This document shows positions 24,439 through 35,110 of a DNA stretch of 64,000 nt, in pieces. The position numbers and the translations under genes are program-made. The notes under the pieces were generated by a model, which worked only from the letters and a program-made list of their open reading frames with translations, was not told the DNA's origin and ran no database searches. Every line of letters starts with the position of its first letter. The stretch's first letter is position 1. The stretch comes from Nigrospora sphaerica (Eukaryota > Ascomycota > Sordariomycetes > Amphisphaeriales > Apiosporaceae), in the NCBI GenBank assembly GCA_018287875.1, contig JAGVVL010000009.1:3596001-3660000 (forward strand), given 5' to 3'.

Positions 24439-25608
24439 CTAGAGGGCCCAGTAAACCTTGATCTCTACCTTCTTAATGCGGTTCTGCCACCCGCCAAATC
24501 TCGCGCGTCCCCAAACGGTAATGACGTCTCCGATTCGCAGGTTGCGCACGAATTCGCCGTTACCCGTGGCCCGGCCACGACCGGCTTGCTCGAGCTGGGC
24601 GGCGTCGGCAGAGTCGGGGTGGATGTTATCGTTGTGTCGCCACTCTACCTTGTGACGCTGCATGCCTTGGACGGCTAGTTTGTTGCACTGAATTTTATGA
24701 TCTGGCGTCGGGTGCAGCTCGTGATGGTAGCGGAAGTTTGTCTCGTCGTCGCCGAACGGTTCGACGGGAGGCCAAATCGGTCGCAGGGCACATGCGCATG
24801 GTTCAGGTTTCTCAGTGTCCTGTGCCTTGCTAGGACAGTTCCCATCACATTCGGCTTTAGCATCGAAGCGCTCCAGACCAGCGTCGAACCAAGTCCAGGA
24901 ATTGCGGTAGGTGCCGTGGTCGCTGGCATCACCGCCCCAGCCCTGGTCGCTGCTAGTTATATTGAAGACCACCTTGCGAGCGGGGTGAACTATCGTCGCC
25001 TTGGGCTCGTCCACGAACTCCTCGAGGCGCTCTTTTGAATACTCTTCTTCGAACGGGCGCGGCATCGCCTGGTTCCGCCAGGCCTCCTCGTTGCGAGGCG
25101 ACCAGTTGAGGGCCAGCGGCTGGGTGCGAAGGAGAAATTGGTCCTCTTGATTGGAGCCGCCACGAATATCCAGGCTTTTGCGAGGGAGGCTCGAATAGTC
25201 GGCCGTGGTGGAGGAGCAAGCCCAGTATTCCGCCCTGTCAAGAATCATGTTGACGATTTCGATGGGCAGCTTGCCTTTCGCCATGAGGTCCGCCTGAACG
25301 GTGGCGACATCGGCCCGGCTCGCATCGAATTCGGCGGGCTCGGAGGCGGGGGTTGCTGTTAATTTGGACGCCTCGCCTTGGTCATCGTCGGGCCCCCGGG
25401 GAACGACGGGCATTCCAATCCTGCCCGGGCGGCGGATTACGCGTGGGACGGGAATCATGGTGTTGTGGGCGTGTGGATGCGGTTGATGGTCCGGATTGAA
25501 GTATCTAGCAACGAGGGGGATGACGATGATACCCAAGAGGAGGTTGAAGAGCGGCGAAGCCAGCAGCAGTCCGACAGGGCCTGAGAGAAAACCGGGAACG
25601 AGGTCCAT
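24439..25608 (-). CDS. Hypothetical membrane-anchored protein, 389 aa
   Basis: A single exon encodes 389 residues. I do not recognise a named family. Residues 6-35 form a hydrophobic N-terminal anchor (GPVGLLLASPLFNLLLGIIV). A Pro/His-rich linker and an acidic stretch follow. Residues about 113-130 read LPIEIVNMILDRAEYWA, which resembles the first helix of an F-box. A long central domain follows, with WSPRNEEAWRNQAMPRP and FNITSSDQGWGG, and paired Cys (CDGNCPSK, CACALRP). The last 35 residues, VRNLRIGDVITVWGRARFGGW to the end, look like a compact beta fold. The C-terminal pattern of a solvent-shielded domain after an F-box-like helix is known in fungal ubiquitin-related proteins, but this is only a suggestion. 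Ordered sequence over the full length supports a real gene. Confidence 0.8.
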   Translation of the reverse strand: MDLVPGFLSGPVGLLLASPLFNLLLGIIVIPLVARYFNPDHQPHPHAHNTMIPVPRVIRRPGRIGMPVVPRGPDDDQGEASKLTATPASEPAEFDASRADVATVQADLMAKGKLPIEIVNMILDRAEYWACSSTTADYSSLPRKSLDIRGGSNQEDQFLLRTQPLALNWSPRNEEAWRNQAMPRPFEEEYSKERLEEFVDEPKATIVHPARKVVFNITSSDQGWGGDASDHGTYRNSWTWFDAGLERFDAKAECDGNCPSKAQDTEKPEPCACALRPIWPPVEPFGDDETNFRYHHELHPTPDHKIQCNKLAVQGMQRHKVEWRHNDNIHPDSADAAQLEQAGRGRATGNGEFVRNLRIGDVITVWGRARFGGWQNRIKKVEIKVYWAL

Positions 25609-26538
25609 GCTATACGCGGTACCGACTTAAGTAAAGAAGAGGTTGGCACTGACTTCAGTGAAGGTGCCAACGAAGCGGTCGGTATGGACAGGACACGCAA
25701 CCAAGGCGAGGCAAGCGGACAAGGGTGGAAACGACGCAAGCAGGCGGGTGTTGCTGCACCAGCGACGGCAAACTGGATGGCTTGACGGCGACAAAAACAG
25801 CACCAACCCCTACCGATCAGAGGCAGCAGTCGCTCGATGCTTTGAGCCCTCCTTCTGAGGCATCTAAAGGCGATGGGAACATGGATCGACGCCATGATTT
25901 GCACCGAGAACCGCGATGACGTCTTTCCTTCCAGGCATCGTGACTGCTGTGCCACAGCCCGTCCAATTAACCGACCACTTCCCTGAGGGGAGCTGCTACT
26001 GTGACACACACTAGACCTAGCGAACCTACGAAGGAGGGGTCAATTCTAGGCCCGTCCAGAGGCTCGTGTGGGGTAACAAGAACTGCCCAGGTACGTATGG
26101 GAGGGAATGTACCTCTCAAAGCATGGATAGTAGCTGCCTGTGATGCACAAATGCAGGTACTTCGTACTTCGTACCTCCTGTGAGCGACATGGAGACTTCC
26201 CTACAACGTATATACTGCACGATGGGCTGGCCGATTAGATTGTGCGAACCCTTGCGCGTGCTCATTGTCCGCACGTGAGATTTCATCATCGGGGCCAACC
26301 GCTCCGAGCCGGAGCTCTGCGAGATATCTATGGGGCGTCGAGCCGTCACTCGTCGTACGTTTCGCCCCCGTTTTACCGGACTACTTCGTACTGCCGGAAT
26401 CGGGAGCTGCTTACCTACAGTGGCTGACAAACCGACACCAGCGCGTGTCGGATGGGCCGTGATCTTATGGGTTTTATAAGCTGCTGATCCCACGCCTCGC
26501 CGCTTGTATTCTGCTACCCTGCAAACACCCAAGCCGTC
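25609..26538. other. Divergent intergenic region
   Basis: About 930 bp hold promoters for the two divergent flanking genes. They include GGTACTTCGTACTTCGTACC at 26156-26175 and TACTTCGTAC at 26382-26391, a repeat motif also found near 46.4-46.6 kb. No coding sequence was seen. Confidence 0.55.
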
Positions 26539-28092
26539 ATGAAAGCCCAGCGATTTGGCGCCGCGGCAATGCGCCGCGCCACCGCCTCGCTGCATCGTGC
26601 GCATCTGGAGAAGAGCGCCCCCCACGCTCGGCCGGGTCTGGCAGCCCACGCGGCGAGCAGCAGCCGTCTGCTGCACACGCAGCCCGCGAGGCGCAAAAGC
26701 GCCACCCAGGGCGAAGCCTCGAATCCGGCCATGGCGTTCCCGTGCCTCGATGCCATCGAAACCAAGTCTGCGACCCTTGAAGCCCGATCGCTAAGCACAG
26801 GCCCCGAGCCCACCTACACGGCGGGCGCCACCGAGCTTTTCCACTGCAAAGACTCCCTCTTCCTCGACTGGGGCGGCGTCCTGCCCGAGTTCGATGTCGC
26901 CTACGAGACCTGGGGCCGACTGAACGCCGACAAGTCCAATGTCATCCTCCTCCACACAGGCCTCTCGGCCTCGTCGCACGCGCACTCGACCGAGGCCAAT
27001 CCCCAGCCGGGCTGGTGGGAGAAGTTCATCGGTCCCGGCGCCTGCTTGGACACGGACAAGTACTTCATAATATGCACCAATGTGATAGGCGGCTGCTTCG
27101 GCTCGACGGGCCCCAGCAGCATCGACCCGGCCGACGGCCAGCGCTACGCGACGCGCTTCCCCATCCTCACCATGGAGGACATGGTGAGGGCGCAGTTCCG
27201 GCTGCTGGACGGCCTTGGCGTCGAAAAGCTCTACGCAAGTGTGGGCTCGAGCATGGGCGGCATGCAGTCCCTCGCTGCCGGTGTTCTGTTCCCGTCCCGC
27301 GTCGGCCGCGTCGTCTCCATCAGCGGGTGCGCCCGCAGCCACCCCTACAGCATTGCCATGCGCCATACCCAGCGCCAGGTCCTCATGATGGACCCTAATT
27401 GGAACCGGGGCTTCTACTACGGCAAAGTCCCGCCACACGCGGGGATGAAGCTGGCCCGCGAGATTGCCACCGTCACCTACCGGTCCGGTCCGGAGTGGGA
27501 ACAGCGTTTTGGCAGGAGGAGAGCCGACCCGGGCAAGCAGCCGGCGCTGTGCCCGGACTTCCTGATCGAGACGTACTTGGACCATGCGGGCGAGAAGTTC
27601 TGCCTGACATACGACCCCAACAGCCTTCTGTACGTCAGCAAGGCCATGGACCTCTTCGACCTCGGTCGCGAGAACCAGGCCGCTGCCGCCCTCCGCCGAG
27701 CGGAGCGGCAGAAGCTGGTGGAGTCAGGTGTTGAGCCGGGCCCGAACGACGCTTCGTGCAGCCTGACCTTGCCGGACCAGCCTTATCTTGAACAGCCCGA
27801 GAGCAAGGTGGAGGATACGACGTCGCCCGTCACCGTGGCGTCACGGCCCCCCGATGATCTCATTGCCGGCCTGTCCCCTTTGCGCGACATCCCGACTCTC
27901 GTCCTGGGTGTATCGAGTGACATTCTCTTCCCCGCCTGGCAGCAACGCGAAGTGGCCGACGCTTTGCGCATTGGAGGCAACAGGAAGGTTTCGCACGTTG
28001 AGCTGAGCGAAGAACAGAGCATGTTCGGTCACGACACCTTCTTGCTAGACTTGAAGAACGTCGGTGGCAACGTCAAGAACTTCCTCGGCTGA
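26539..28092 (+). CDS. Mitochondrial serine O-acetyltransferase (homoserine O-acetyltransferase fold)
   Basis: A single exon gives 517 aa. The first 55 residues are rich in Arg, Ala and Ser with no acidic residue until Glu24, a typical mitochondrial presequence. The body is an alpha/beta-hydrolase of the MetX family: [38 protein letters not shown] (184-194), the nucleophile elbow GSSMGG (236-241, Ser238), an Asp in SSDILFP (about 461) and a His in MFGHD (498). In fungi, mitochondrial members of this family (CysA of Aspergillus, Cys2 of fission yeast) acetylate L-serine for cysteine synthesis, while cytosolic Met2 acetylates homoserine. The presequence and overall form favour the serine enzyme, but the acceptor cannot be proved by eye. 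Confidence 0.88.
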   Translation: MKAQRFGAAAMRRATASLHRAHLEKSAPHARPGLAAHAASSSRLLHTQPARRKSATQGEASNPAMAFPCLDAIETKSATLEARSLSTGPEPTYTAGATELFHCKDSLFLDWGGVLPEFDVAYETWGRLNADKSNVILLHTGLSASSHAHSTEANPQPGWWEKFIGPGACLDTDKYFIICTNVIGGCFGSTGPSSIDPADGQRYATRFPILTMEDMVRAQFRLLDGLGVEKLYASVGSSMGGMQSLAAGVLFPSRVGRVVSISGCARSHPYSIAMRHTQRQVLMMDPNWNRGFYYGKVPPHAGMKLAREIATVTYRSGPEWEQRFGRRRADPGKQPALCPDFLIETYLDHAGEKFCLTYDPNSLLYVSKAMDLFDLGRENQAAAALRRAERQKLVESGVEPGPNDASCSLTLPDQPYLEQPESKVEDTTSPVTVASRPPDDLIAGLSPLRDIPTLVLGVSSDILFPAWQQREVADALRIGGNRKVSHVELSEEQSMFGHDTFLLDLKNVGGNVKNFLG

Positions 28093-28858
28093 GCTCTGCA
28101 GACATGGTGTTCGCCACCCAGTCCAGTGTGCTTGGCGCTAGCCATGCAAGAATATACCCGCTCCCGAACCAGGACCTCGACTTGACCAGCAATGGGGCCA
28201 TCTGCTGACCCTGCAAGTCAAACTTGAGTGATCCGAGGCTGGCGCCGCTCCAATCTCAGGCCATGCCGACCCTTCCAGGTTTTGCGCCGAACGGGCATGC
28301 GATTCCAAGGCCAATGTTACTCTATATATTGAATGTGAGATGACCAGACCTCGCTTGGGGGCTATTTTGGGCGGCAATTAATCTATGTATACAACCCTGA
28401 TCAATTCAGCCGGTGAGGCCGTCGTTGCAGTCCCACCACCCAGACGCCAGTGCCTCAAGCCACCGCGGAGCTTCGCTGTGTCTGGATATCTGGTCGCCTT
28501 TTCGTCTGGCTGGCATGGGCCGAGAAAATACTTCAATTGGCTCCGACGTACCGCTGCCACGATACTGAAGCTATTTTCAGACAGAAGGATAGCCGAGCCC
28601 TGGGCATCACCAGTTCTAGACCAGACAGGCTCTCAAGCCACCGCGGGGAGAACATGGCTGCCAAGACCTACTTTGCGGAGGATCGTGGAATGCGCTCCAA
28701 TAGGTTAGTACAAAGATGCTGCGACTTGTTATATATCGAGTTATAGCATCGCGACTATTGTCAGTAGTCGCAGAGTAAAAGAGACAGGTGCCACAAGCCA
28801 TCCTTGGTTGTCATAATTACTGTCCCTGTTTGGTCGTGACCGCAAGGCGTCAAAAAAA
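28093..28858. other. Intergenic region
   Basis: About 770 bp with no supported gene. It includes 3' flank of the acetyltransferase and the promoter of the small secreted protein. An A8 run lies directly before the next ATG. Confidence 0.5.
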
Positions 28859-29524
28859 ATGCAGTTCAATCTCACCCTCCTGCTGGGCGTTGCCAGGTAA
28901 CAAGACAACCGTTCCCCCGGACTTTGGGTGGTTTTCGACTTGCTGACGAGAAGGCGAAGCCTCACCACGGCCGTCACGCTCACGCCCACGACGGTAAAGG
29001 GCGGCGCGTGCCCGACGAGGACCATCTTCGTCCCGACCGTGAGCACCAAGACCGACACCGTCACCAGGGTCGACACCGTCACCAAGACGCAGACGGTAAC
29101 GACGACGACGTGCCGGCCCGTACCCAAGGACTGTGTACGTGACCCCTACCCCCCCGCACCCAACGCCTCGTCCTTTTCGCGGGCCACGTCCCCAGAAGAG
29201 GAGCGCGCACAAGAGTACAAGGGTGTGTGTGTATGTGTGTGTGTGTGTGAGAGAGAGAGGGGGGGGGGAAAAGAGGAAGGGTACCAAAAGGGGGAGACCG
29301 CAGGATGCTAACACGAGCCGCCCCAGCCGACCCTCACGACGACAGCCACGGCCTGCCGGACGTGCTTCCTGCCGGGCTGCACCGACGTGGTCACGACGAC
29401 CCAGAGCTGCGGGTGCCCGGCCGCGGCGCCGACGGCGACGCTGAGCTTCCCGTGCGGCGAGCCCGACGTGTGCAACAAGATCGGCTGCGCCACGCGGTAC
29501 GTGGTGGCGACGGAGGCGTGCTAG
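28859..29524 (+). CDS. Small secreted Thr-rich protein with 12 cysteines
   Basis: Three exons (28859-28896, 28960-29134, 29327-29524) give 136 aa. The gene is invisible as one open frame. Splicing a 38-nt first exon restores a signal peptide, MQFNLTLLLGVASLTTAVT. The mature chain has a Thr/Val-rich repeat (TKTDTVTRVDTVTKTQTVTTTT) suited to O-mannosylation. A Cys-rich half follows with pairs CRTCF, CGCP and single Cys to the last codon, 12 in total and all in the mature part. Both introns have clear branch sites (TGCTGAC at 28941, GCTAAC near 29306). Intron 2 is 192 nt and carries a GT/GA microsatellite. The family is unknown to me; a cell-wall protein or effector-like protein is plausible. 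Confidence 0.72.
29223..29259. repeat. (GT)n/(GA)n microsatellite within an intron
   Basis: A GT tract runs directly into a GA tract and then G-rich sequence, all inside intron 2 of the 12-cysteine secreted protein gene. Confidence 0.9.
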
Positions 29525-30581
29525 GGTGGGCCGGCCGGCCGGAGGGGGTGTGACGAAGTCGACGGTGTTTGGGAGAAACGAGATCGCGAAGGAAAGGGAA
29601 TCAGGGGTGTGAGAAAGGAGGTCGAGGAGGCGAAACGGCGTGGGGGATCCGGACAAGCGTAGAATCCGTACCCTGGGTACTCGGGGCCATCAACATATTC
29701 CCGCCGGAGCCTCCACCCTCACCTCGATCTGCGGCTTGCTTCTTGACGTCTTGATGAGTTCTGCTCCCCCCGAGGTGAGCGCCTATCCCGAACGGTCGTA
29801 CGCAAGTACTGCTCCATGTGGCGGGTTCGTCGGCTGATGAAACCGACGGCGTAGTCCCCCGGAGATGCAGCAAAAAACACCGGACCTTCCAAAAATGGGC
29901 GCCTCGCTCGTGTTCGGGCTCGGCATTTTCCCCAACCGGGCCCAAGCAGTCCGTGTCCGGCGCCGTGACCGGTCTTGATTTGGGCCCCGTCCGAGCCTCG
30001 TCTCGGGACCGCGACGTGTTTCCGGCAGGCAAACCGTCCGGGGGCGCAACCCCCCACCACAACCCTTCCTTTCCGACAGGGACGCGAAAACGAAAACGAA
30101 CACGATTTGGGTCCACCCGTAAAATGCACGTTCGGTGCGTGGGCGGAGCTTCGGACTTCAGGCTTATTTCGGTGAAGGGGAGGGCTATTGGCGCATTTTA
30201 CGTCCTGGGAAAACGTTAAAATTTCCGGAGACCTAGGCGTAGTTTAACGTCGTATTCTGTTGGTTCCCTGCAGCTGCCGCGGGGGCGGGAGGGGCTCTTA
30301 TGCGCGCGGATGTCCTGGACGGCGTACTCGCAATGTGAGGTGGGGGCTCGGCGGCACGGGAGGTGAATGTTACAAAGACCACGGACGTCGGATGAGGTGC
30401 GGGCATCGTAGTACCTGGCCATACCTATATATTGCAGTCAGACTTTCCGGGGAATGCAGAGCTGCTGAGCCAGGTCCCGACCATTGCCAGAAACCAGAGA
30501 TACCTCGTCACTATTCCCACAGTTGCGCCCCACCCTCCTCCCACGAAACAACCGGAAAACCCCGGCAGGAAACCAGCGGCC
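29525..30581. other. Intergenic region upstream of SDR
   Basis: About 1 kb without a supported gene. A TATA-like ATACCTATATATTG at about 30421 lies 160 bp before the SDR ATG. In-frame sequence upstream of that ATG is open but Pro-rich and not conserved in type, so it is treated as leader. Confidence 0.5.
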
Positions 30582-31382
30582 ATGGCTACCGAAGCGTTGA
30601 AGGACACCACCGTCCTCATCACCGGCGGTGGCGGCGGGCTCGGCAAGGAATTGGCCAAGGCGTACCTCGCGGCGGGGGCCAACGTGGCCGTGTGCGACAT
30701 CGACGAGGGGCGGCTGGACCAGACGCGGGGCGAGCTCGAGGGGACGGGGCGGTTCCTGGCGGCGCGGGCCGACATCACGGACGAGGCGGCGGTGACGGGG
30801 CTCGTGGCCGAGGTGACGGAGCGCTTCGGGCGGCTCGACGTGCTCGTCAACAACGCGGGGCGCATGGACACCTTCGACGCCGCCGGCACCACGTCGCGGG
30901 CCCAGTGGGACGCCGTCCTGGGCCTCAACCTCACGGGTTCCTTCCTGTGCACCAAGGCGGCCGTCAACGCCATGCTGCGCCAGCCGCCCCGCGACGGCTT
31001 CTACCGCGGCCAGGTCGTCCAGGTCGGCAGCAACGCCGCCCTGCGCGGCGACCAAGCCGGCGTCGCCTACACCGCCTCCAAGCACGCCGTCACCGGCCTC
31101 ATGCGCCAGACCGCCAGCTTCTACGGCGACGACGGCATCTACGCTTGCCAACTCAACCTCGGCGGCATGCCCTCCACCAACGTCTACGAGGGCGTCGCTA
31201 CCCTCGGCGGCGTCAACCAGGCCGCCATCGCTAAGACCGCCGTCCTAAACTTCCGCGTCGACAAGGACGCCATCGACACTGGGGACGTTGGCCGGTACTG
31301 CGTCTTTCTCGCCGACCGGAACATCGCCCGGAGCACAAACGGGAGCTCTATAAACTTCAACAATAACTGGCCCAAGGCCTAA
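30582..31382 (+). CDS. Short-chain dehydrogenase/reductase
   Basis: A single exon gives 266 aa from an ATG in strong context (GCCATGGC). The Rossmann loop TGGGGGLG lies at 14-21. CDIDEGRLD follows, where Asp after the second strand suggests NAD(H) use. The usual ADI, NNAG, VQVGSNAAL and YTASK motifs give the catalytic Ser/Tyr/Lys. The C-terminus ends in GSSINFNNNWPKA, close to the common SDR ending around the substrate lid. The frame stays open 50 codons upstream to a TTG, but that segment lacks SDR character. It converges with the Tcd-like gene, with only about 107 bp between stops. The substrate is unknown. Confidence 0.9.
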   Translation: MATEALKDTTVLITGGGGGLGKELAKAYLAAGANVAVCDIDEGRLDQTRGELEGTGRFLAARADITDEAAVTGLVAEVTERFGRLDVLVNNAGRMDTFDAAGTTSRAQWDAVLGLNLTGSFLCTKAAVNAMLRQPPRDGFYRGQVVQVGSNAALRGDQAGVAYTASKHAVTGLMRQTASFYGDDGIYACQLNLGGMPSTNVYEGVATLGGVNQAAIAKTAVLNFRVDKDAIDTGDVGRYCVFLADRNIARSTNGSSINFNNNWPKA

Positions 31383-31489
31383 GGGGGTTAACCTGAGCGG
31401 GGTCGGCGCGGAACGCCACATGTTCATGTCAGATATAGACGCATACAGGAGTCTCATCAAGTTGCGAGAGACAGTGGCGTCAAAATGGT

Positions 31490-33121
31490 TCATCTGTATT
31501 TTTCGTAGGCCGCGGCGTCGTTCAGGAGCGCCTCGACCTTTTCTATCGTCGCCGCATCATACAGGTCTGTCAGGCTCCTCTCGCCCTTGATATACTCCTT
31601 TTCGTGCCGAGTGGCTTCCTCCTTGGTCATGCAGACAAGATCGCCGAGCTTGACGTTGGACGACTTTTGCTGGTTGGCGCCGTCGCCGATCTGGATCAGG
31701 GTCGAGCCCTCGGGCCGGCGCCACCGGATGAGGTTCAGGCGCGTGGCCAGGCCGGTGATGGCGCTGCGGCCCTTGTAGACCTCCTCAGCCAGGAAGGCGA
31801 TGTCCCCGACGGTGACGGGCACCTTGAGCCCGACGGCGGCGTTGGGGTCGCCGCCGGCCGCGTGGCGGACAATCTTCTCCTCGCTGCCCTGGAGGGCCGC
31901 CAGGATGCTGTCGTACATCTTGTCGCGCCCCTTGGCGGGCACGTAGTCGAGCGGGTAGCCGGTGACGGAAAGGATGACGTGGTTGGCGACCGTGTAGCCG
32001 AAGACGGCGGGCATGGTGCCTAGGACGGGCAGAATGCGGACCCGGAACTCGGGCAAAACGCCCAAGTCGCCGACGGAGCCCTTCTGAAACTCGTCCTCGG
32101 GCAGGGGTAGCAGGTCGGCCTTGCCCTCGCCCGTCTTCTCCGTCGAGAAGACGGTGGGGATGCCTTTGGTGACGCCTAGGAGCTTGAGTCGTCTCCGGGT
32201 GGCCCGCGAGAGGCCGTCGTCTGTGCTTGTGCCGATGTCGCCCACGATGATACGCGTGGGGTCGCTCTTGCAGCCGGCGCCCATGGCGGAGATGACGGGC
32301 AGCTCATGGTCGTGGCAGTACTTGAGCAGCGAAACCTTGGTGTCAATGTTGTCGATGGCGTCGATGACGTAGTCGGGCTTGCGGCCTCCCCAGGGCTCGA
32401 GCAGGCGATCGGCAACCTGGTCCCAGTACTTCTCCTGCCGCAGGTCGAACTGGGTCCACGGCGTGATGGCGTGCAGCCGGCGCTGGAGGCACTGGACCTT
32501 GGCCGAGCCCACGTCGGCGAGCGTGGCCACGGCGTGCCGGTTCAGCGAGCTCAGTGTCACCTGGTCGAAGTCGATGAGGCGGATCTTGGACACGCCCGAT
32601 CGGGCGAGCGCGGCCGTGGCGTGCGAGCCGACGCCGCCGCAGCCGACGACGACGACGAAGGCATCGCGGAGCTTGTCGAGGCCCTCGGGGGTCAAGAAGA
32701 CGCGGTTGCGGGCCAGCTGCTCGAGGATCAACTCGTCGTCGTAGTCGCCGGCCTGGGCGCGCCGCGCGAGCGCCTCGTTTCGCAGGTCTTCCTTCTCGGC
32801 CTTGGACAGGCCGCCAAACCCGTTGGGCTGTGGGCGCAGACGGGCCGCGTGTTAGCCATGTACCGTACCAACCTGTCGTGGGCGCGTGAGGTCGCGGAAG
32901 GGGTCTAAGGGAAGGCGCCGGCGTTGACTCACCCTTCGCAGCGCTTCGTCCTCCTCGGCATCGAGCGAGGGAATCGACGACTTCAGCTTGTGCAGGCGGC
33001 TCTCGTGCCGCAGCTGCTGGTATCCGAGAATGGCGCCGGCGACGACGGCTCCCGAGACGACGGCCGTGGTTGCAAACTGCACCTGCGTGTTCGAGGCGGC
33101 GCGGGATAGGAATGACGACAT
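31490..33121 (-). CDS. tRNA threonylcarbamoyladenosine dehydratase (Tcd1/Tcd2, TcdA-like)
   Basis: Exon 1 (33121-32933) and exon 2 (32827-31490) give 508 aa. The N-terminus carries one membrane helix (TTAVVSGAVVAGAILGY, about 19-35), consistent with the outer mitochondrial membrane location of the yeast proteins. The E1-like ThiF domain follows: LIDFD, GCGGVGSH (ATP loop, 125-132), SSLNRHA, DAIDNIDTKVSLL and GAGCKSDP. The family converts t6A37 of ANN-decoding tRNAs to the cyclic ct6A form using ATP. The C-terminal extension (about 130 residues, SVGDLGVL onward) is typical of the eukaryotic branch. The family is clear; which of the two yeast paralogues it matches is not. Confidence 0.9.
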
Positions 33122-34058
33122 TTCTCAGTACGTTGGCGCTACCGCCGCCAAATGAAACAGAAAGAAACCTCTATACGCCGCGCTCATGTATCACCGCTGT
33201 ACAAGAGCAGGTCATGGCATGTTGCGTGTAAGGAAGGCCGAGGTGCAGTTGGCTAAATTGTGGCGTCAGATACTAGCCAGAAATTTTGCGCCTCGGTGTT
33301 GCGGCTCGCCGGTGATCGGCTTTGGCCCACAGCAGATGGTGGATGTTCGGCGCGTTAGAGATCACGTCAAAAGTCCACCCTATTCATTCCCACCTCAAGG
33401 GAACGCAAGGCCAACGCTCCGCGCAAACCGTGTAACTCAGAAGAAATCTTTGTGAATGGCTTCTTTACTCGAGCCTTTACATTTTGGAGGAAGGCGCCGG
33501 ATGATCTGGGTCCTCTGCTCCGTGGATGGAGAGAGAATGTGGTGATCTGCGAAACACGGGCAGCTGAATGTAGCGGCCCACCACTGTCCGTCCCACCCAT
33601 GCATTACTACGCAGACGATAACCTAGCTGAGTCCTAGGCGACTCCCTCGCCCACGGTTCGGGGCTATTTACACGAGTTGACGGCATTGGCCTCGTTCTAC
33701 AGGGCCATCTCTGCTCGGGTGAGATCTTTCCCGCCCTACACCGTAGTGGTGGTCTTTCACGCTTCCCATCCGCCGTCTCCACTATCGCAGGTCACAAAGT
33801 GCCGACGCTGATGACCAGAGCCGCTGAACTACCAGCCACACCAGCCCAATCATCCATATGATGATTGTCGATGAGCGAGCCCTTATCAGACCCCAAATGT
33901 TGAGTTGTCCTAATCAAGCTCCATGTGTCTGGACCCTGGTAGCGTATGCCATACGGCTATATTAAGACCTTCTTGATGTCCCAAACTCAATTGGTATCAA
34001 TGGTCTTGGTTCACAATCATGGCCCCCAAACGACACCCGTACAGAGAGCACCCGTAGC
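33122..34058. other. Intergenic region before the monooxygenase relic
   Basis: About 940 bp without a supported gene. It must hold the promoter of the Tcd-like gene. The 33.8-34.05 kb part may be remnant promoter sequence of the decayed monooxygenase. Confidence 0.5.
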
Positions 34059-35110
34059 ATGACCGTCCAAGACATCGTCATTCTGTGGTAGGGCCGTATG
34101 GTTCCTCTGAAGCTATCGCTAATGTCAAGAGGTGCGCTGGGGAAAAGGGCCTCCCTTGCGTATCGCCTTCATTGAGCTCCGGCTCGGTCTGCAGACCATA
34201 GGCGGGGTCATCAGAACGCTGAGCGCCATGCGTTATATTGACTACCTTGGTGCCGGTAAACGGTTAGGTGAATGAGCTGTCAAGCTCGAAAATGGTATCG
34301 ACTACATCATGACCCGCATCGAAAAGCATACCGGCAACATCTGGGGCGGCATTGGCGCCGTCCGAGTCGCCCGGCATCGCCTGGTGGAATATCTGACGCA
34401 GACTGTTGTGGAGGAGTATTCCGACACGATCCACATTCAGTGGGACACACGGGTGGCGGACCTCCCGAGAAGCCAGTCCAGGGTCGTGGTGGGGTTGGAG
34501 GATGATGGTATTCTAAAGGCTCATCTGCTCTTGGGCTGTGATGGTCCTCATCCCACGGCACGGCGTCTCTGAGACGAGCTAGTGCGCACAAATCTTTACT
34601 TGCCGCGTCATCCCGATGGTCTGGAGCGACCAAACAGCTGGAATGGCACGGTGAAAAGGAAAGCCGGCTCTACTCGACACGGCCCTCATCGCCAGTCCTG
34701 ACGGAACTCTGCTCTCGTCCTCGTATGAGCCCACCAGAGCAAGACCTACGTGGCCTATATCATGGCAGCGGCGGGGCTAGGCGTGGGTGTCCGTGATGTT
34801 TGGAAGGCTGTCGGGAGGACAAGGCAGCGACACGGAGGAAAATCATCTAGGCGTACCAAGCGGGGCAGGTCGGAGGACTGGCCTGGTCATTGAAGACCGA
34901 GTTCTCATAGCTGAGGTCCTAAGAATTTGCGCATCGCGGATTACGAGACGATACGCAGGCCTATGATTGATCGTTACTACAGGGACTCCATCAATTCGAT
35001 GAAACACGGGTTCGTCAAAACGTCGGCACTCACATTCAGACATCTGGAATGGGTGATAGTAGAGTACGTTGGTAAGCAGGCCCTGTCTCTCGATACCTTG
35101 TATCGATGGC
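34059..35110 (+). pseudogene. Decayed FAD-dependent monooxygenase
   Basis: Successive fragments in shifting frames line up in order with a PF01494-type FAD monooxygenase. They are MTVQDIVI at the start (34059), a segment with NVKRCAGEKGLPC, then IAFIEL with GGVIRTLSAMRYIDYLGAG, a TGA after RLGE, and then KLENGIDYI through GNIWGGIGAVRVARHRLVEYL to LLLGCDGPHPTARRL (34309-34569), where another TGA falls. Later come KTYVAYIMA, TGLVIEDRVLIAEVL and DYETIRRPMIDRYYRDS with MKHGFVKTS (34930-35030). At least three frame changes and several stops are present. The stretch that should carry the second FAD motif (GD box) is missing between about 34.85 and 34.88 kb, so a deletion is likely. This is a dead gene and no product is expected. 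Confidence 0.75.

Noticed and set aside
30260..31234. 324-codon frame overlapping the SDR at 30582
   Set aside because: Arg-rich repetitive translation in a shifted frame; the SDR frame carries all catalytic motifs.
34059..35110. Repeat-induced point mutation as the cause of the monooxygenase decay
   Set aside because: The stops include TGA and the region shows frame shifts and a deletion, without the strong AT shift expected of RIP.
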